Below are positions 47,801 through 61,974 of a DNA stretch of 64,000 nucleotides, piece after piece. Within the stretch, counting starts at the first letter, position 1, and the number at the start of each line of letters is the position of its first letter. The position numbers and the translations under genes are program-made. This DNA is from Leuctra nigra. Taxonomy: Eukaryota > Arthropoda > Insecta > Plecoptera > Leuctridae. Location of the stretch: the NCBI GenBank assembly GCA_934045905.1, contig OW203762.1, positions 23,716,345 through 23,780,344 on the forward strand, read 5' to 3'. The notes beneath the pieces were generated by a model. It saw only the letters and a program-made list of their open reading frames with translations, searched no databases and was not told the DNA's origin.

Positions 47801-50800
47801 TGATTTTCTAGTATTTTAGTATAATTTCGACCTTAGTAAATTATTTATTATTAAGCCTATATTCTCAACGGAGCCGAGGCTCCACTAGTGAGAATGTAAT
47901 AAAGAAGGGAGGAGAGGAAACCCGGTACCGGCATGTAGCCTACTCCTGACGAAAGATACCAGGGTGAAAATACCATCAGGACTTCTGAGTGAATTTACCT
48001 TTTGAACTGACAGAATATGGAAACTGTGACACAGCGAATTATTAAAGCATAATTTTATGAAAATATTGTGCAAAATCACAAATTTGTGAGGACATTTTGT
48101 GCGCATAATAGCACGTATTTTACTAAAATTAAAGCATGAATACTGACTAGATAAATGTTGTAACAACGGGTTTCTACACATTTGCTGCAATCAATGTCTC
48201 ATTTCCAAAGGAGCATAAAAATATAATCTTGGATTAAAAACATGACACAAAACAGTCTCCTGATCATAAAAGAACGCTCTATATTCGAGACATAAATTAC
48301 CGAAAACTAAGTCCAACTTAACCTCACTTCAGGATTCAATGACGCCATATCTGGTGACGTATTTTCCCATCTCCAGTGAAACTATTTCGTGGTAGTGTGA
48401 TGATAGTATCAACCTAACCTCCGACACCTCCGTATGGCTGCAAGTTGGTCATTCTGACGTCAATGGACTCAATTCATCTGCTGTACCCGGCATAGACGGT
48501 GCATGCCGCATGGTGTAAAGTAGGTTAGACGGGTAGGAACACAATGCAACGTGGTATTAATATAACAGATTCACGTATCAGAAGCTTTTTTGTGGCTACT
48601 TCGAGCTGTGTTTATTGATTGGGGGTTCCGGGATGGAAATGGATATTTATAAATGTATTGCTAAAATTTGTACAACAATGTCTAAAATAGTAAATTATGA
48701 ATCAATGCTACATATAATTTATAAAATCAATAAAATTAATATGAATGAAAAATGCGTTTAGTATACTTTTTACTAAATTTCTGCTTAATTTTCAGCATTT
48801 TGATTGACTATTAATTACTTAGTACTAATTATCAGAGGAAAAAGCTTCCGTGAAACTATTTTTCAACATTTAAAGCAATTAAATCAAAATTAAATATCCA
48901 TTTTTTTCCATATTTTATACTTTTTGATTAAACTTTTTAATCGCTCTATGTACCGTCACCTCAAAATATTCTGAAATAATTTTATCTTTAGTTTGCTTAA
49001 AAGGTCGAAAATATAATTCTAATACACTAGAGAATAACCCTTAGGTAATGGCGATAAGGGTTAAGAAAATATCATGACATATTGTGGTACTTAAGCACAT
49101 TACAGTGTCGCCACAAGAATTCTTTCGCGACTGCATAAGTAAACCAGAGTACCCATAATTAAAGTTGAATTGTTATATTTCGGAGTCATCTTCTTCAGAA
49201 TGACTCTCCTAATTTCACGAATCTTCTTCTGAAATCGCCCAGAGAAATGCGTGAAGACACAATACAATGATGACGATGACCATTATTATTATCTTCAAGG
49301 GTATATACTTGTGTTTACAAATGTGAATAATTATGTTTACCTATGCGAGATAATCAAGTATCTTTACCCTTGGACTTCATCGAATCACTGAATACTTGCC
49401 AACTCTTGAATATGAATTAGTGGGACATCATAATAATAAACTTCCTTCGTGAATTTATGCACTGGAACCATTCGCACGACACTAGTTTTTATATAAAAAA
49501 AAGTTTCTATTGTAACCTAAAGAATGAAGCGATATGGTCGGACGCTGAAGTAAAATCATATAATATGTGATATTTTTTATATAGAACTCTAGACAGTCAA
49601 GCGTAGCATCTTTTTTACAAATCAATGAAAACCCAATTTATCATAGATTTAATAAAAATGAATTCCGTTCAGCCACACTTAAATTGGAATAGCCACGCTG
49701 TAAATTATCAGCTTATTATTGCCACACTATTATGGATGTTTATGATATTTTTTTACTGTTTTTACGTAACTAAGCCAAACTCGAATTGATTATAAGTGAA
49801 GGTGAAAACTGTGTCCGGTTTTCTAATCGTTTATGAAAATGTTCTAAATCAACCTGGAAATGTTTGTTTAAACGGGAGATCGAACCCGGATCCGGTATGA
49901 TTCAATTAGTAGGTGTAATTAAATATGAAATCATCAAATAATCTAAGTGTGAAGTTACATGAGCCATAATAATCAGTCCGTCTATTGATTTTCGGCTTAA
50001 CGAACCATGATTAAAGTATTGATTAGCTAACAAGGTGTTAAAATGGTAAATTTGGGTATTTCGTTAGTTTTTGCCAGAATTTTGCTTCTAGGGCCAGTTT
50101 TTCAATACTTTCAATCATTTTACTGATCAGGACACATTGCAACAATTGTCAAAATACCTGAAATGATCACTACAAAGGTATGTTAGCTAATCAATACTTT
50201 AACAATGTATTAAAACCCAGGCCCTTGAGTGTCAACATCTAATTAGTATCATATTGTTAACATCATTTCAACATGGTTTCTGGAATACAAATTAACCTCT
50301 TTCTTTCAAGACATGGGAAATACCCCAATACCAAACCTCAATACACAATTGATTTACCATTAATCTCAGTAAGATCACATCATCTGCATTCTAGTCACTA
50401 TCTGGCATTACTCTTCATAGAACGCCGCACAACACCCTGGTTCATTGTAGCCAGCTTTGTTCGGCTTCCTGCATCCGGAACCCTTGAAAAACTACACGAA
50501 AAACTTCTATTTGGCAGTCGACATCGCACGAAAGATGAGAAAGAGCTGCGAAGGCCATGGAAAGGTGCCAGGGCCCAATCATTCATAATCTATACCATTA
50601 CAAATACAAATACAATATGTTGTCAACTTGTTTGTATTCTGGAGGATGACTTCCGGTTGTAAAATCAAATTGTGTTCTCTCAATATGGCTGGTTGAAAGT
50701 AATTAATTAAACAATCGATGGAACGTGACGATTGTTTATTACGTAAGTACCATCATCGATGATGCATGCTACGAATATTTGACCTTGAGCATTGTCAAAG

Positions 50801-53800
50801 ATAGAGAATCGCTATTTTTATAGCTTTTGCATGTCTAAAAAGATTGTCAGAGAAATCCAAGGTTTCCATGCTAAAATACTATTTTGCTTGTTGGAGTTAA
50901 TATTAATTACTAGGTACTTATTTGTCGGATAATAAACGTACGTGATTGTTATCATTCTTGTGTAATAATGTCGTATCGTTTCATTTCTTCATAGCGGTAT
51001 TATTTTTATTGTAATGGGAAGTGAAAACTGGCAAATACAGTCGTAATGTAGAGGATTTGAAAGTGTCGGATTTGGAACGAAATCAAACGGTAGGTGGATG
51101 CAATGAAATAGGTGATTCTTTGAACGATAATGTTTTATAAAGACAGTCATATTACTCATGTTTGCGTCAACTTTCAGATATCATCTTCTTATTGCTTTAA
51201 TTATAGACTTCTTTGTTCCTTGAATGCAACTAATTGCAATGTCGTTCTTTCTTTCTTTTGTGCTTAATTAGTTTTTGAGATGTGTCTTGGACATTGTGAT
51301 TAATTGCATGATTCCACCCATCCATTGTCTTCCTTGATTGATCGTTTGAAGAAAAGTTTAAAAGTACTAAAACAAAGATTAAGTTGGAACCTACGCAGTT
51401 GTCAGAAGAAGTGCAAACCAATACTTGCGCTGCCTAAGAAAGTTTAATTAGCTAATTAAAGTTTTTGTTGTAGGCACTGCCCAGGTCACGCAGGTCAACC
51501 AATCGGTAGGAAATGTTGAACACATGCTCATGCCATACCAGCCTGAGTCTGTATAGTTTTTGAGCCAAATATTCTGATAGGCTGAAAAGTTAAAATTACA
51601 CGATTTTTGATGAAATCTGCCATGAGTTATCTACAGCAGTTGATTGAAATACATACAATGATACAACCCCTTCTTACCTCTATGATACAACTTGTAAAAA
51701 TTGATCTATCTATCGAGAAAGTATAAATGCACCGACCGCACCCTGATCATTTGCAAATAAGTAGGGTTTGTTTTCACTCGAGTTTGTCTAGACCAGACAG
51801 CAACTCATGCACAAGGACCTATAGCTAGATGTAGATGTAGTACGGTAGTGGCTTGCATCAACGCGTACCACCACAGAGCGTTTTCATGTAGATTCTTTCT
51901 TTACGAACTCCGAGATTTAGTATAATTGATAAATAAACTCCTGAGGCCTCATTCACAAAGCGGGGTTAGCTTGGATTAGCTCGTGGTGCCATTAGAAATA
52001 ACATTGGCCGACCCTGGTAACACCGTCAAAGAGTTTTGTGAATGAGGCCGCATGGACGAAACCCTTTATAAATCTCCACATTTAGACCCTTGGGGTTATA
52101 AGATTACAGGGTTGAGAAGCTACACCATCGTTCTTTTCAACCCTTTATTTCAAGAAATGAAAACCCTACAGCGATTCGACTTGACCCATTAAAAAAAAAA
52201 AAAAAAAAAATCGACCCAGAGATTTTTTTGTAATTGTAACTCCATTCTGCATAAGTTCCTAATTGATATGATCCCTATTGGGGCCAGGTTTTCCGAATCT
52301 GACCTAGAGATGCGGACCAGATAAACACAATTCCTCTGAATTGCATCTCGGTAAATCCTAGTAGAATTCGGTCACTGTCGATGGTTTTACCAATGCTGCA
52401 ACGTGAAAGCGGTTGCATTTGGACCTCCATGACCTTGGATATAGATCGACATGGATGCACACAGCCATGAGCAAGTCTGCCACTGACAGTGACAGTTTAA
52501 TGTCACATGATCGCTCGGCAATGTCAAACTAATGTCATCTGCCATTATAATCAGAATGTAATACGACGCACGCAAAGCAAAGCAAAGGTTTGATTACATG
52601 TCACTTAGATGACCAATCTAATTGTCTAGCTGCTCAAGGTTCAGATATCAGGAATGAATTATGTTCACTGCACTATGAAATTGTTGTAATTAATTTGATA
52701 GTGATTGTAATGTGACTGTGGCGTGTAAGATTATCACGCGATGGACTGTGACGGTAGAGGAGTTTACTGTAGGATTATGAGTGATGGTTTTACAATACAC
52801 GATCTATGGGGGAAGACGGAGATGCAGAAATGAAGCTTAAATTCGGTTAAAATGTTTTAAGATTTGAGGGACTTTTGTGAAAAAATAATAAATCAATGAG
52901 GGAGAGGATCCAGAAATACATTTCGGAAAGACTTGACCCATCGTTTCTGATAAAATAATGGTCAGCGTTCTTTTAGGTGGAATCTTTCAAGCACTTATTT
53001 TTTACATTATACCACGATCACGTGCCGCATTTTAACATTCGTGTTTTCTTCGTATAGACAAATTACATTTTTATTTTGTGGTAGGTAGTTGAAATTGTAA
53101 TTTCTGGGTAGGGGAGACTCTGCCCCCTCTTGCTTCCTCCTGAACCCCTGAATTGAATGTTCATTGTCCACGATTTCTTTTATATGACTTTATGCCACCT
53201 TGATTCAATTTTCTCTCTTCGAAATTGAATACAAATTGTATAGTATCAATTATCTAACAAGCAGTAATACTATAATCTTTCGATGCATTTCACTCTGCCT
53301 ATTGCCGTCTCAAGTTTGTCTGTACTTGCCTTCTATAGAATGTTGCTGTATGGATGTAAAACTTTCTCATGTCTACATGAGACAGGATAGTGATAACACA
53401 GTCCTTGCAGTGGTCAGTGGGCGAGACGAGATTCGAACCCACCACTCTCACTTGTTTGTTAGAAGGATGGTCCAGAGAATCATGTTCATGGCTGTAGATA
53501 ACATGCCGCAGGTTTTTAGAATGTATTGCAACGTTTCTTTTCTTGACCTTTTTAATTTCTCAGCTGTATTTTAATACTTTTAAAAAATCCATTAATTTCT
53601 CTGTGCTTCTCACTGAACGTCTTTGATTTGGAGAATGTGTCTGACATTATTTGCTCGGCACAATGGTTGAACGTATAATGTCAACTCACTGCCAATTTAT
53701 TTAATCTGTTCTACTTACATTCGATTACTAGAGAATACTATTTTGAATTAACATTGCCCGAAGAATAGCATCAAGAAAGCGAGTTATCTTGATACAATCA

Positions 53801-55786
53801 CGAATTGGAAATTGGAATTATTCACAAAACCACCGCCTTATTCAAACTACTCCTCTCTCTGTCTGTTGCCTTACAAACATAGGTACTGCTTGAGAGCGTT
53901 GTGGTTCTAATTTTATTTGAAAAACAAAACGTTCGAAAAATTCATCAAACGATGGACACTCAAAAGTCCCGCGAAAAGACGGCGATTGAGAAATGAAACA
54001 AGCTTTACAACTGTATCGACTTATTTAAATTAGTATAATTTGCCTCCCCCCTCCTCAACACAGACTGAATTCCAAGGTTTCATTTTGAAATCAAGTCCAG
54101 TTCAATTTGTTTACTGATTGACTTATACAAGTTGACATACCTCAACAAAACACGGTCATGGCAGCCTTGCTATCGTGTTATTTATCAAACTCTAGACAAT
54201 ACTTTCGTTAACGTGTCCCAATGGCAATTATTTTATAAGTACCTACCTACAGTGTTTTACTATTTAATAATAAAAGTTTCTTTTTAATGTGATTGATAAT
54301 TCTGTGCCAGAAGACGTGACACAGAGTTGATTGGCCAACTGTCACAGTTCATTGCGACATTTCGCGTCTTGAAAGAAGCTCCAACACTCATTGCTAATGC
54401 TATGCATTGCCATTGCTTTAGGCAGACTTTCTATAGTACATGAATAGAATGAATGTTTGCATTTGATTGCAAAATGTCCATTTAGTGTCGATCCTTAAGG
54501 GGTGGACAAGGGTGGTAGGCGATACATAGGCAACAACACCCATAATATATTACGAAGTATACATGGATACGCCTGTCTATACCTTGTAGAAGGAATCTGC
54601 TTAATCTGTGTTGTGCTTTTTATAGATATTTCTTAGAGAAAAACATTTGTAGCAGGAGTTCATAGTCCTGTAAGGTTCGTTGTACCACGTTTTACTGTAG
54701 AAAAATAGACACCTATTATAAAAAAGGAATAATAATACATCGTTATGATATTACATCTTTTGGGATAGAGAGTACTTTATTTTCTTTTTAAATTCATGTG
54801 ACTCCGGTGTTCTGATAGCATCTGTCAAGTTTGTGTGATTATTGTGACCGTAGCGGTAAAAAATGATTTCGCTGAGAGAAAGTCCTATACCATTGATGCT
54901 ATAACGTCTGCTCTGTCTCTAAGCTATAGGTGTCAGTTTGCTCGCATATAGTTGCGGTGTCCATATGGCGGGTGACTCCGAGTAAATTACTTTCACATTG
55001 CTAGATCAATAAGATGAACACTTCTTCTTTTTAGAAATTCCTTGAAAGAAAGAAAATGTTGACCTTGTACCTTCGATTTCCAAATAGGGGTTATTCCGGA
55101 ATAACCTTACCTACTCGTTTTATTCAAAGAAGAAGTCTTCCTATATAGTTAAATAAAAATAGCTTGTTGGTTATTACTTTTCATGACAGTTTCATTTCAA
55201 TGTAGTTATTTAAAAGAAGTGGCCCATGGGGGGATCGAACCCACGACCTTCGCGTTATTAGCACGACGCTCTAACCAGCTGAGCTAATGGGCCAGTTGCC
55301 CATTCAGCAGATTTATTAGATTACAGACCTTGGATACAGGACATTTACTTATGTTAATATTTTATTAATGTAAACATGCTTCGAATATCAGTAAAAGTAT
55401 ATTATGCTAATGAACTATGAAATATCGAAATGTGAGCAAATGCCGTCCAAATACGAAAGTGGTCAGGAATAGAACGTGTTTAAATTTTGCCGCCGTATCG
55501 AGCACGTTTCCAACCGGCCGTGTTTACTTTCTGTTGACAGATCGCAGTGGGCGGTGTCCCGCGCTACAAGAATGGGGTGTTTGCGTATCGTCGCCGGTGG
55601 ATTGTATCGAGGACGCCGATTGCCCTGGCGCCGTGGAGAAATGCTGTGCCAGTGCGTGCGGTCGCACATGTGTGAAACCTCTCTACACAGGTACTATTTC
55701 CTCTTATCGTGACTCACTCATACCCGCCTAGGCTCTAATGGCCTCGGAACACGTGAAGCAGCACGAAGCCTCCGTGGCGCAATGGC

Positions 55787-55823
<37 letters not shown>

Positions 55824-58800
55824 GACCCCACCCGGGGGCGCTTTTTTGTTTCTCTTTTTAATTTAAAATATGAATTATTGCTAATTATTGCTATTTGTAA
55901 AAGTGATTATTGTTGTCCTACGTCACGTAGTTACCGAATAAGCGATTTTTGCCACCTTGTAATTTTCTAACCTGTTGAACCATAGGTACGACAATGGTTG
56001 AACCATCACCATAGCAACTCAAAACCTAATGTAACTTGTTTCTGAACAAGTTGCAGCTTTCTTGCAATAATAGTTTTTATTCTATAAATTATGTAACTAC
56101 CTAGATAGTGATTACTAGATTCATTGATTTATTTTCTAGGGAAAGTTCCTTCATGCAATTTTCTTCATATTCGCCCATTTAAAATGGAATTGCAGAGTCA
56201 TATTCAACAAAATACTTTAAATTCTTGACACGTCCTGGAGGTCTATTCCAGAACGTTTTACCAATTCCATTTTGATGGAATTCGGTCACGGCCATAAGGA
56301 TTAACGTTGCATGGAATCGAATTCCATCAGAATTGGGAGTATAAGTTCTAGAATAGGGCCCCTGTTGTATTGGTAGCAGATTGTAATGGAAGAGCTCTCT
56401 AGTTTTTAAAGCCTTAAATTTTTTAACCAATTAAACTGTTTTGTGTAAAATTGTTGATTGAAGAATGAACAACTGTTGCTTAACACCAATCTTGGACAGA
56501 AATTTAACACTATCTTGTTGGCAGGTTGCGAGCAGCTGTCTATGGAAGCAGAACGTCGCGCGCGCCTGCTCGGGCCTGAGGGCAACAGCGTTCAGATCCC
56601 TGAGTGCACGTCCTCGGGCCGCTTCAGCTCGGTGCAGTGCTCGCCCACGCTGCCGCACTGCTGGTGCGTGGACGACGCCGGGTTCGAGCTGCCGGGCACG
56701 CGAGCGCCGGCACGCGCCCTCGTCAACTGCTCTGCGCCCCACCCGTGCGGTGCGCACACGTGTCGCATGCTGTGTCCCCACGGGTTCGCGCTGGCGCGGG
56801 ACGGCTGTCCCATGTGTCAGTGCAGGGATCCGTGCCAGGGCGTCAAGTGTCCGGGCAAACTCACGTGCGAGCTAGAGGATGTGGCGTGTGCGGAGAAACC
56901 GTGTCCGCCCGTACCTAAGTGTAAGTCGCTTTCACATACATTTCCATCACTCTTTACCAGCAATCACCATGACAAAGTCTTTCTATTCTTTTTTACTGTT
57001 TGCAGTCTACCAACGTCTAATTTTTCTTTTTACGAAAACAAATTTAAAAATTAGAATGACGAATTATTCACATTTTTATTGTAATTTTGTTGAGGAAATG
57101 GTGACATTTCCATTTTGGTAAAAAAAGAAACAAACTAATATCACATTTATTTAAGGATTGTCTACTTAATATGAAATGCATAAAATTGAGTTTCAATGTC
57201 TCATTATTCTCGACTTATTTAATAACATTGCGATCTGAACTCGTACTCATTCTAAGCGTTTGTAGTCTTTCACTCCCTGAGTATCAAACATCGTGACGTT
57301 TCTCATCAACGTGATCTGTACGCAGGCAAGCGCGGTCGCAGCTTGGAGAACGTCTGTCCCGCCGGCGAGCCTCTCCGCGTGACCGACACCGACCGCCCCT
57401 TCTTGTGCGGCACGACACCCGGCAAGCCCAACTGCCCGCCGCTGTTCCAGTGCATGGTCCAGCACGGGAACGACTACGGCGTGTGCTGTCCCGCGTCGTT
57501 CAAGATACAGAAGCCGGGCACGTGTCCGGCGGACGACGGTCAAGCGTGCGGTTCGTCGTGTCAGAACGATCTGGAGTGTCCGTCCATGCAGAAGTGCTGT
57601 GCGTCCGATGTGTGCGGGAAGCACTGCAGTCAGCCGCAGAACGTTACCGGTGAGTGGATTCACATTGTTACATTTGGTGTTCAGGGCAGCGCAGTGTTTA
57701 TGGCGGAGTAAATAGGTAGTAGTGCATTTATTTATTTTAGCAACGAAGTAGGTAGTGACAAGTTTAACTTTAATGATGTATCTACTTATAAAATGGAAAG
57801 ATATTTCATAAATACAATCTCATTCTTTGCGAATTTGCCACATTTTGTTTTTCAAGCTTCCAAAGAAATGCCAATAAATTAAATAAAAATTAAAATAATC
57901 ATTAAAAAATAATTTAATCATTAAAATAATTTTGATGTTTCCAATTTGCCACTTTTTAAATAATCCTATTTTTCATTTTTTATCTAAACATTACTTTGGT
58001 TACCTTTTTTTATTTTAGTGTTGTAATTGTTAAGTATTGGAACATTGCTTTGTGTCAACCACATCGCAATACGTTGAGGTTACGTACGGGCTTTGATTAG
58101 TTTATATACAGTTTTCCATTTATGGTTTTGGGCGTTGTCTACAATCCAATTTTAAATGGCGATACATGTACATATAAATCCCAATTGTTAAAATTATATC
58201 TTGTTATTTAATGCCTTCGAGGTGATCTACTAGGCCAAGAAAGTAATTCGGTATGACATTTAAAAAATTATGAATCTTAGCGGAGCAATAATTTAGTAGG
58301 TAGTAGCGATTGAATAATTCATAGAATGCTTGAACATCTCACTCTTGATAGTTGATAGTATGCTGATGTTGAATGTTGTTTTGTCGTGTTGCCTGCAGCG
58401 TGCCTGCAACAGAAGATGTTGGCCGACCTACTGGTGATGAATGAACGCGAAGGCAAGGGCTACGTGCCGCAGTGCAATCCTGCGAGCGGGCAGTTCGAGT
58501 CGAAGCAGTGCAGTCGCAACGGTCTGGTGTGCTGGTGCGTAGACACCAAGGGCAACAAGATCCGAGGATCCATGGGCCAAGGCGCCAAGGTTTCGTGTCA
58601 CAAAGCATCGGAAGGTGAGCTATCAATATGCCAAATAAATAATTGTTACAGTTATAATTTAAATAAACCGTGTATAGATGATACCTATCAATGTGATGTG
58701 ATGATTTAAAGATTTAAGATTCCAATCTACATTTGAAGGAAGATGTTCATATATATTTCAATTATATTTTTCAACATTTTTGACAGGAGTTATAAAAGAG

Positions 58801-61800
58801 CCAAATTATGCCAAATTATTGGTAGGGTTTTGATTATTGATTTACCAGCTTGTATGTTAAAATGTAATTTTTCTATTCCTCTTTCGTTAAAAAAAATAGA
58901 CTTTAGAAGTTAAATCGGTATTACATTTTCTTTTGAGTATCATCACATCATCCCAGAACTTTTGTTATCTTCACAATAGACCACATTTTAAATTATCTAG
59001 TTAGCTCTGCTTTTCAAAAACTTTCATATGCAGTACCGTGATCCTCATATCTATTAGTGTTTTTCAACAATGGATCATAACATGAATAGATATGAGGATC
59101 ACGGTACTGCATATGAATTTTTTTGAAAAGCAGAGCTAACTAGATAATTTAAAATGCGGTCTATTCATATTTTCTAAATGTAATCTCGTGCAAGCAACAT
59201 CGAGCGGGGTCAGCTGTTGGATGGGTGACCATTCAACTCTGTCCTGCCAGTTGCTGCCGTTGGGCCAGAGAGACTGGGGTGGTAGGGGGTTAGTGTAACG
59301 ACACCCCTCCACCTGATATCAGTCTCTCGACGGGCGTTACACCGTCCTTGGGATGGGACGTTAAATACCAGCAGAGCGCAGGGAGCTATAACTACTCACT
59401 CGCTTAAACATCCCTAAGTTACGAATCCTCAACCAACTTCACCTCCTATATAATGGCGCATCATCAATGGAGTAGAGTTGTTGAGACGGCAATAGGACTA
59501 CCAGTCCTGTAACACCATTAAAAAAATTTAAAAAATCTCGTGCATTCAAAACGTTGACCCTTTTCTTCCTCAGTACGTGCGAAGGGTCGCAGCTCAAGCA
59601 ACGACCAAGAAGCTTGCGACCAGCAGATGTGCGCGCAGATGTGCGAGTACGGCTTCAAGATCGACTCCAACGGCTGTCCGACCTGCGAGTGCGACGACCC
59701 GTGCGACGGTTACACATGCGGGACCGGCGAGCAGTGCAGAGCGATGAAAACGGAAGGATGTACAGATTTCCTCTGTCCAATGTACCCAGTCTGTAAGTGC
59801 TTCGTACATTCGGTTTCATACATACAGTCATGCGTCCAAAGAAGTGGAAATAGAAAATATGTTGGTGGTAGAAACACTGTTCATACAGCAGGTTCAACAA
59901 ACAGAGCTTAAGCCTTGAGCCTTTGGAATTTCAAGAAACTGATAATAAATCATATTTACCTTTTGAACTTCAAGAAACTGAAAATAAATAAAATAAGATT
60001 TATACTGTCAAATATTATCCTGTGAGATATTAAATGAATTACCTAAACTAATAGTATCTGCTATTCTTCCCAGGTGAGCCGATGGTGCGACCCGAGACGG
60101 CGATCAACCCGTGCGTCGTCGGAGCTCCACTGCAAGATCCGTTCGAAGACAAAGTCGTAATCTGCAACGACGGGGAGGAGAACTCCGACAGAAACTGCCC
60201 CAAGAGTCATCGATGCACTTACATCGCCGCTACTGGCCAAGCCGTCTGCTGTCCAAAACTAGAAACAGTCGGTTAGTAGCAAACAATTCTTCTTGCTCAA
60301 CGTACAATGTGAATACAGTGTTTTACCCAGTTGATAAATTATTTTGGATGATTGTTACCGATAAATTCTAACTAATACCTACTACTATCAATTTGATTGT
60401 TGTTTTATGAGTAAATTTTAAAATGACAGCATCAACCGTTTGTTTCCCTTTCTTTAAAAACTAGAGGGACCCGTCATGTAAAACATGACCAATGCGCACC
60501 AGTGGGGTATGCGTAAATTAGCATGAGTTGAGATATTTGGCAGCAGAGTGTGCGTTGTTGATAACTTTATAGTTATAATACACTACACACATAACGTCGT
60601 TAGCATGACTAAAATGCCCAACAGAATACGAAAATGAGTTACGAAGGAAAGTAATTTAACCATAACTATTATGGAAAAACCATTTCAAATGAGTTTACAA
60701 AGTAAAACAAATTAAGAAAAAAACGCCAGCCTTTTTGCATTGTGTCGATTCATGATACATAGAGGTTTGCTATCCCAGAAAGAAGGATAACTTAGTGTGT
60801 GGGGGTTGGGTTTCATTATATCTGTCTCTCCGAGGTAGAAGGGTGGAAATACATTTTCTCAATTTTCCGTTGCACCCTTTTGGAATGATATAATCAAGCT
60901 CCTCCAATTACTATTTGACTGATGTCAATAAGTACAGCTGTATTGAAATATTCTCTTACATTACCCCCTTAACGCATTCAATCAAATAATTACCGATCAC
61001 CCATTAGAACTGTAGCTGAAATTCTTCATTATAAATGTTCATTTTAATAGATTAGAATCTGATCATTTCACTGAACTGAAACTTGATGCTTCAACAGCTG
61101 ACTATTTCAGCCACTGGAAAATCCACATGTGTATTTTCTTAATATCTTATTACTAAAGTTCAGTTTATTCCTAAACTGTTAATATGATTATATTCTATTC
61201 TATTATGTTATATTATATTCTAATGACTCATGTCCCCTTTACAAAATTATGGTTTGATGAAGTCGGAAAACCTGGTTTATTAGCTCAACTCAAGAATAAT
61301 TGAAATGGACTTCCGACCTTCTTCTTCTAAAACACGGACAAACTATCAAGTTTACCCCATCTGCTTTTTTTATTATGACCGAATAGCAGAGAGGTATGTA
61401 CGGTCACGTGACAGCTGTCAACCAATGAGAGCACATTCTTCACTGTGCTATATTCGGCTTCACATGATAGGTATATTGTAAAAACTAAACATTGATGCTA
61501 AAAACAGTATCAATAGGCACATTCCTTCAGTAACATGACACCACTAATAAGAAATGATGGAAAAGTACATATTTAACAAAATAAAATATATTACAAATGT
61601 TCAATTCAATCGGCTTTGGTTTGTTGGTATTCACTATTCAGGTTCACGGCCCATGTATAACTCAGAGAGAAGAAAATTTGAATATGTCAGTTTGAACGAA
61701 GTTGTCGGCATGACGTTTTCTATGTAAAGTAATTGATTTGACAGTAATTATACATTAGAGTAGATTTGTTACAAATACAAAAGCATAAAGTGTGCGTCTT

Positions 61801-61937
61801 AGGTAAGTTTTGGTTATTTCTTTATTCACAAAAAGCAGAAGACGTAATTTTAGACATGTTTGGCAATGTAACGCCACCATCTTAGTTATAGTTTTCAATA
61901 AATACCAATGTCAAATCGAAGCGCGCAACCATTCCTG

Positions 61938-61974
<37 letters not shown>

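Noticed and set aside
50273..50662. 129-aa plus-strand ORF
   Set aside because: No recognisable motif, inside the WAP gene intron and overlapping a minus ORF; likely chance.
53400..53480. Possible tRNA gene (B-box, minus strand)
   Set aside because: No complete cloverleaf; fits a SINE head better.
55417..55540. Upstream extension of the first WAP exon to an ATG at 55417
   Set aside because: A strong acceptor at 55540 joins in phase with the signal-peptide exon; the upstream reading has no domain.
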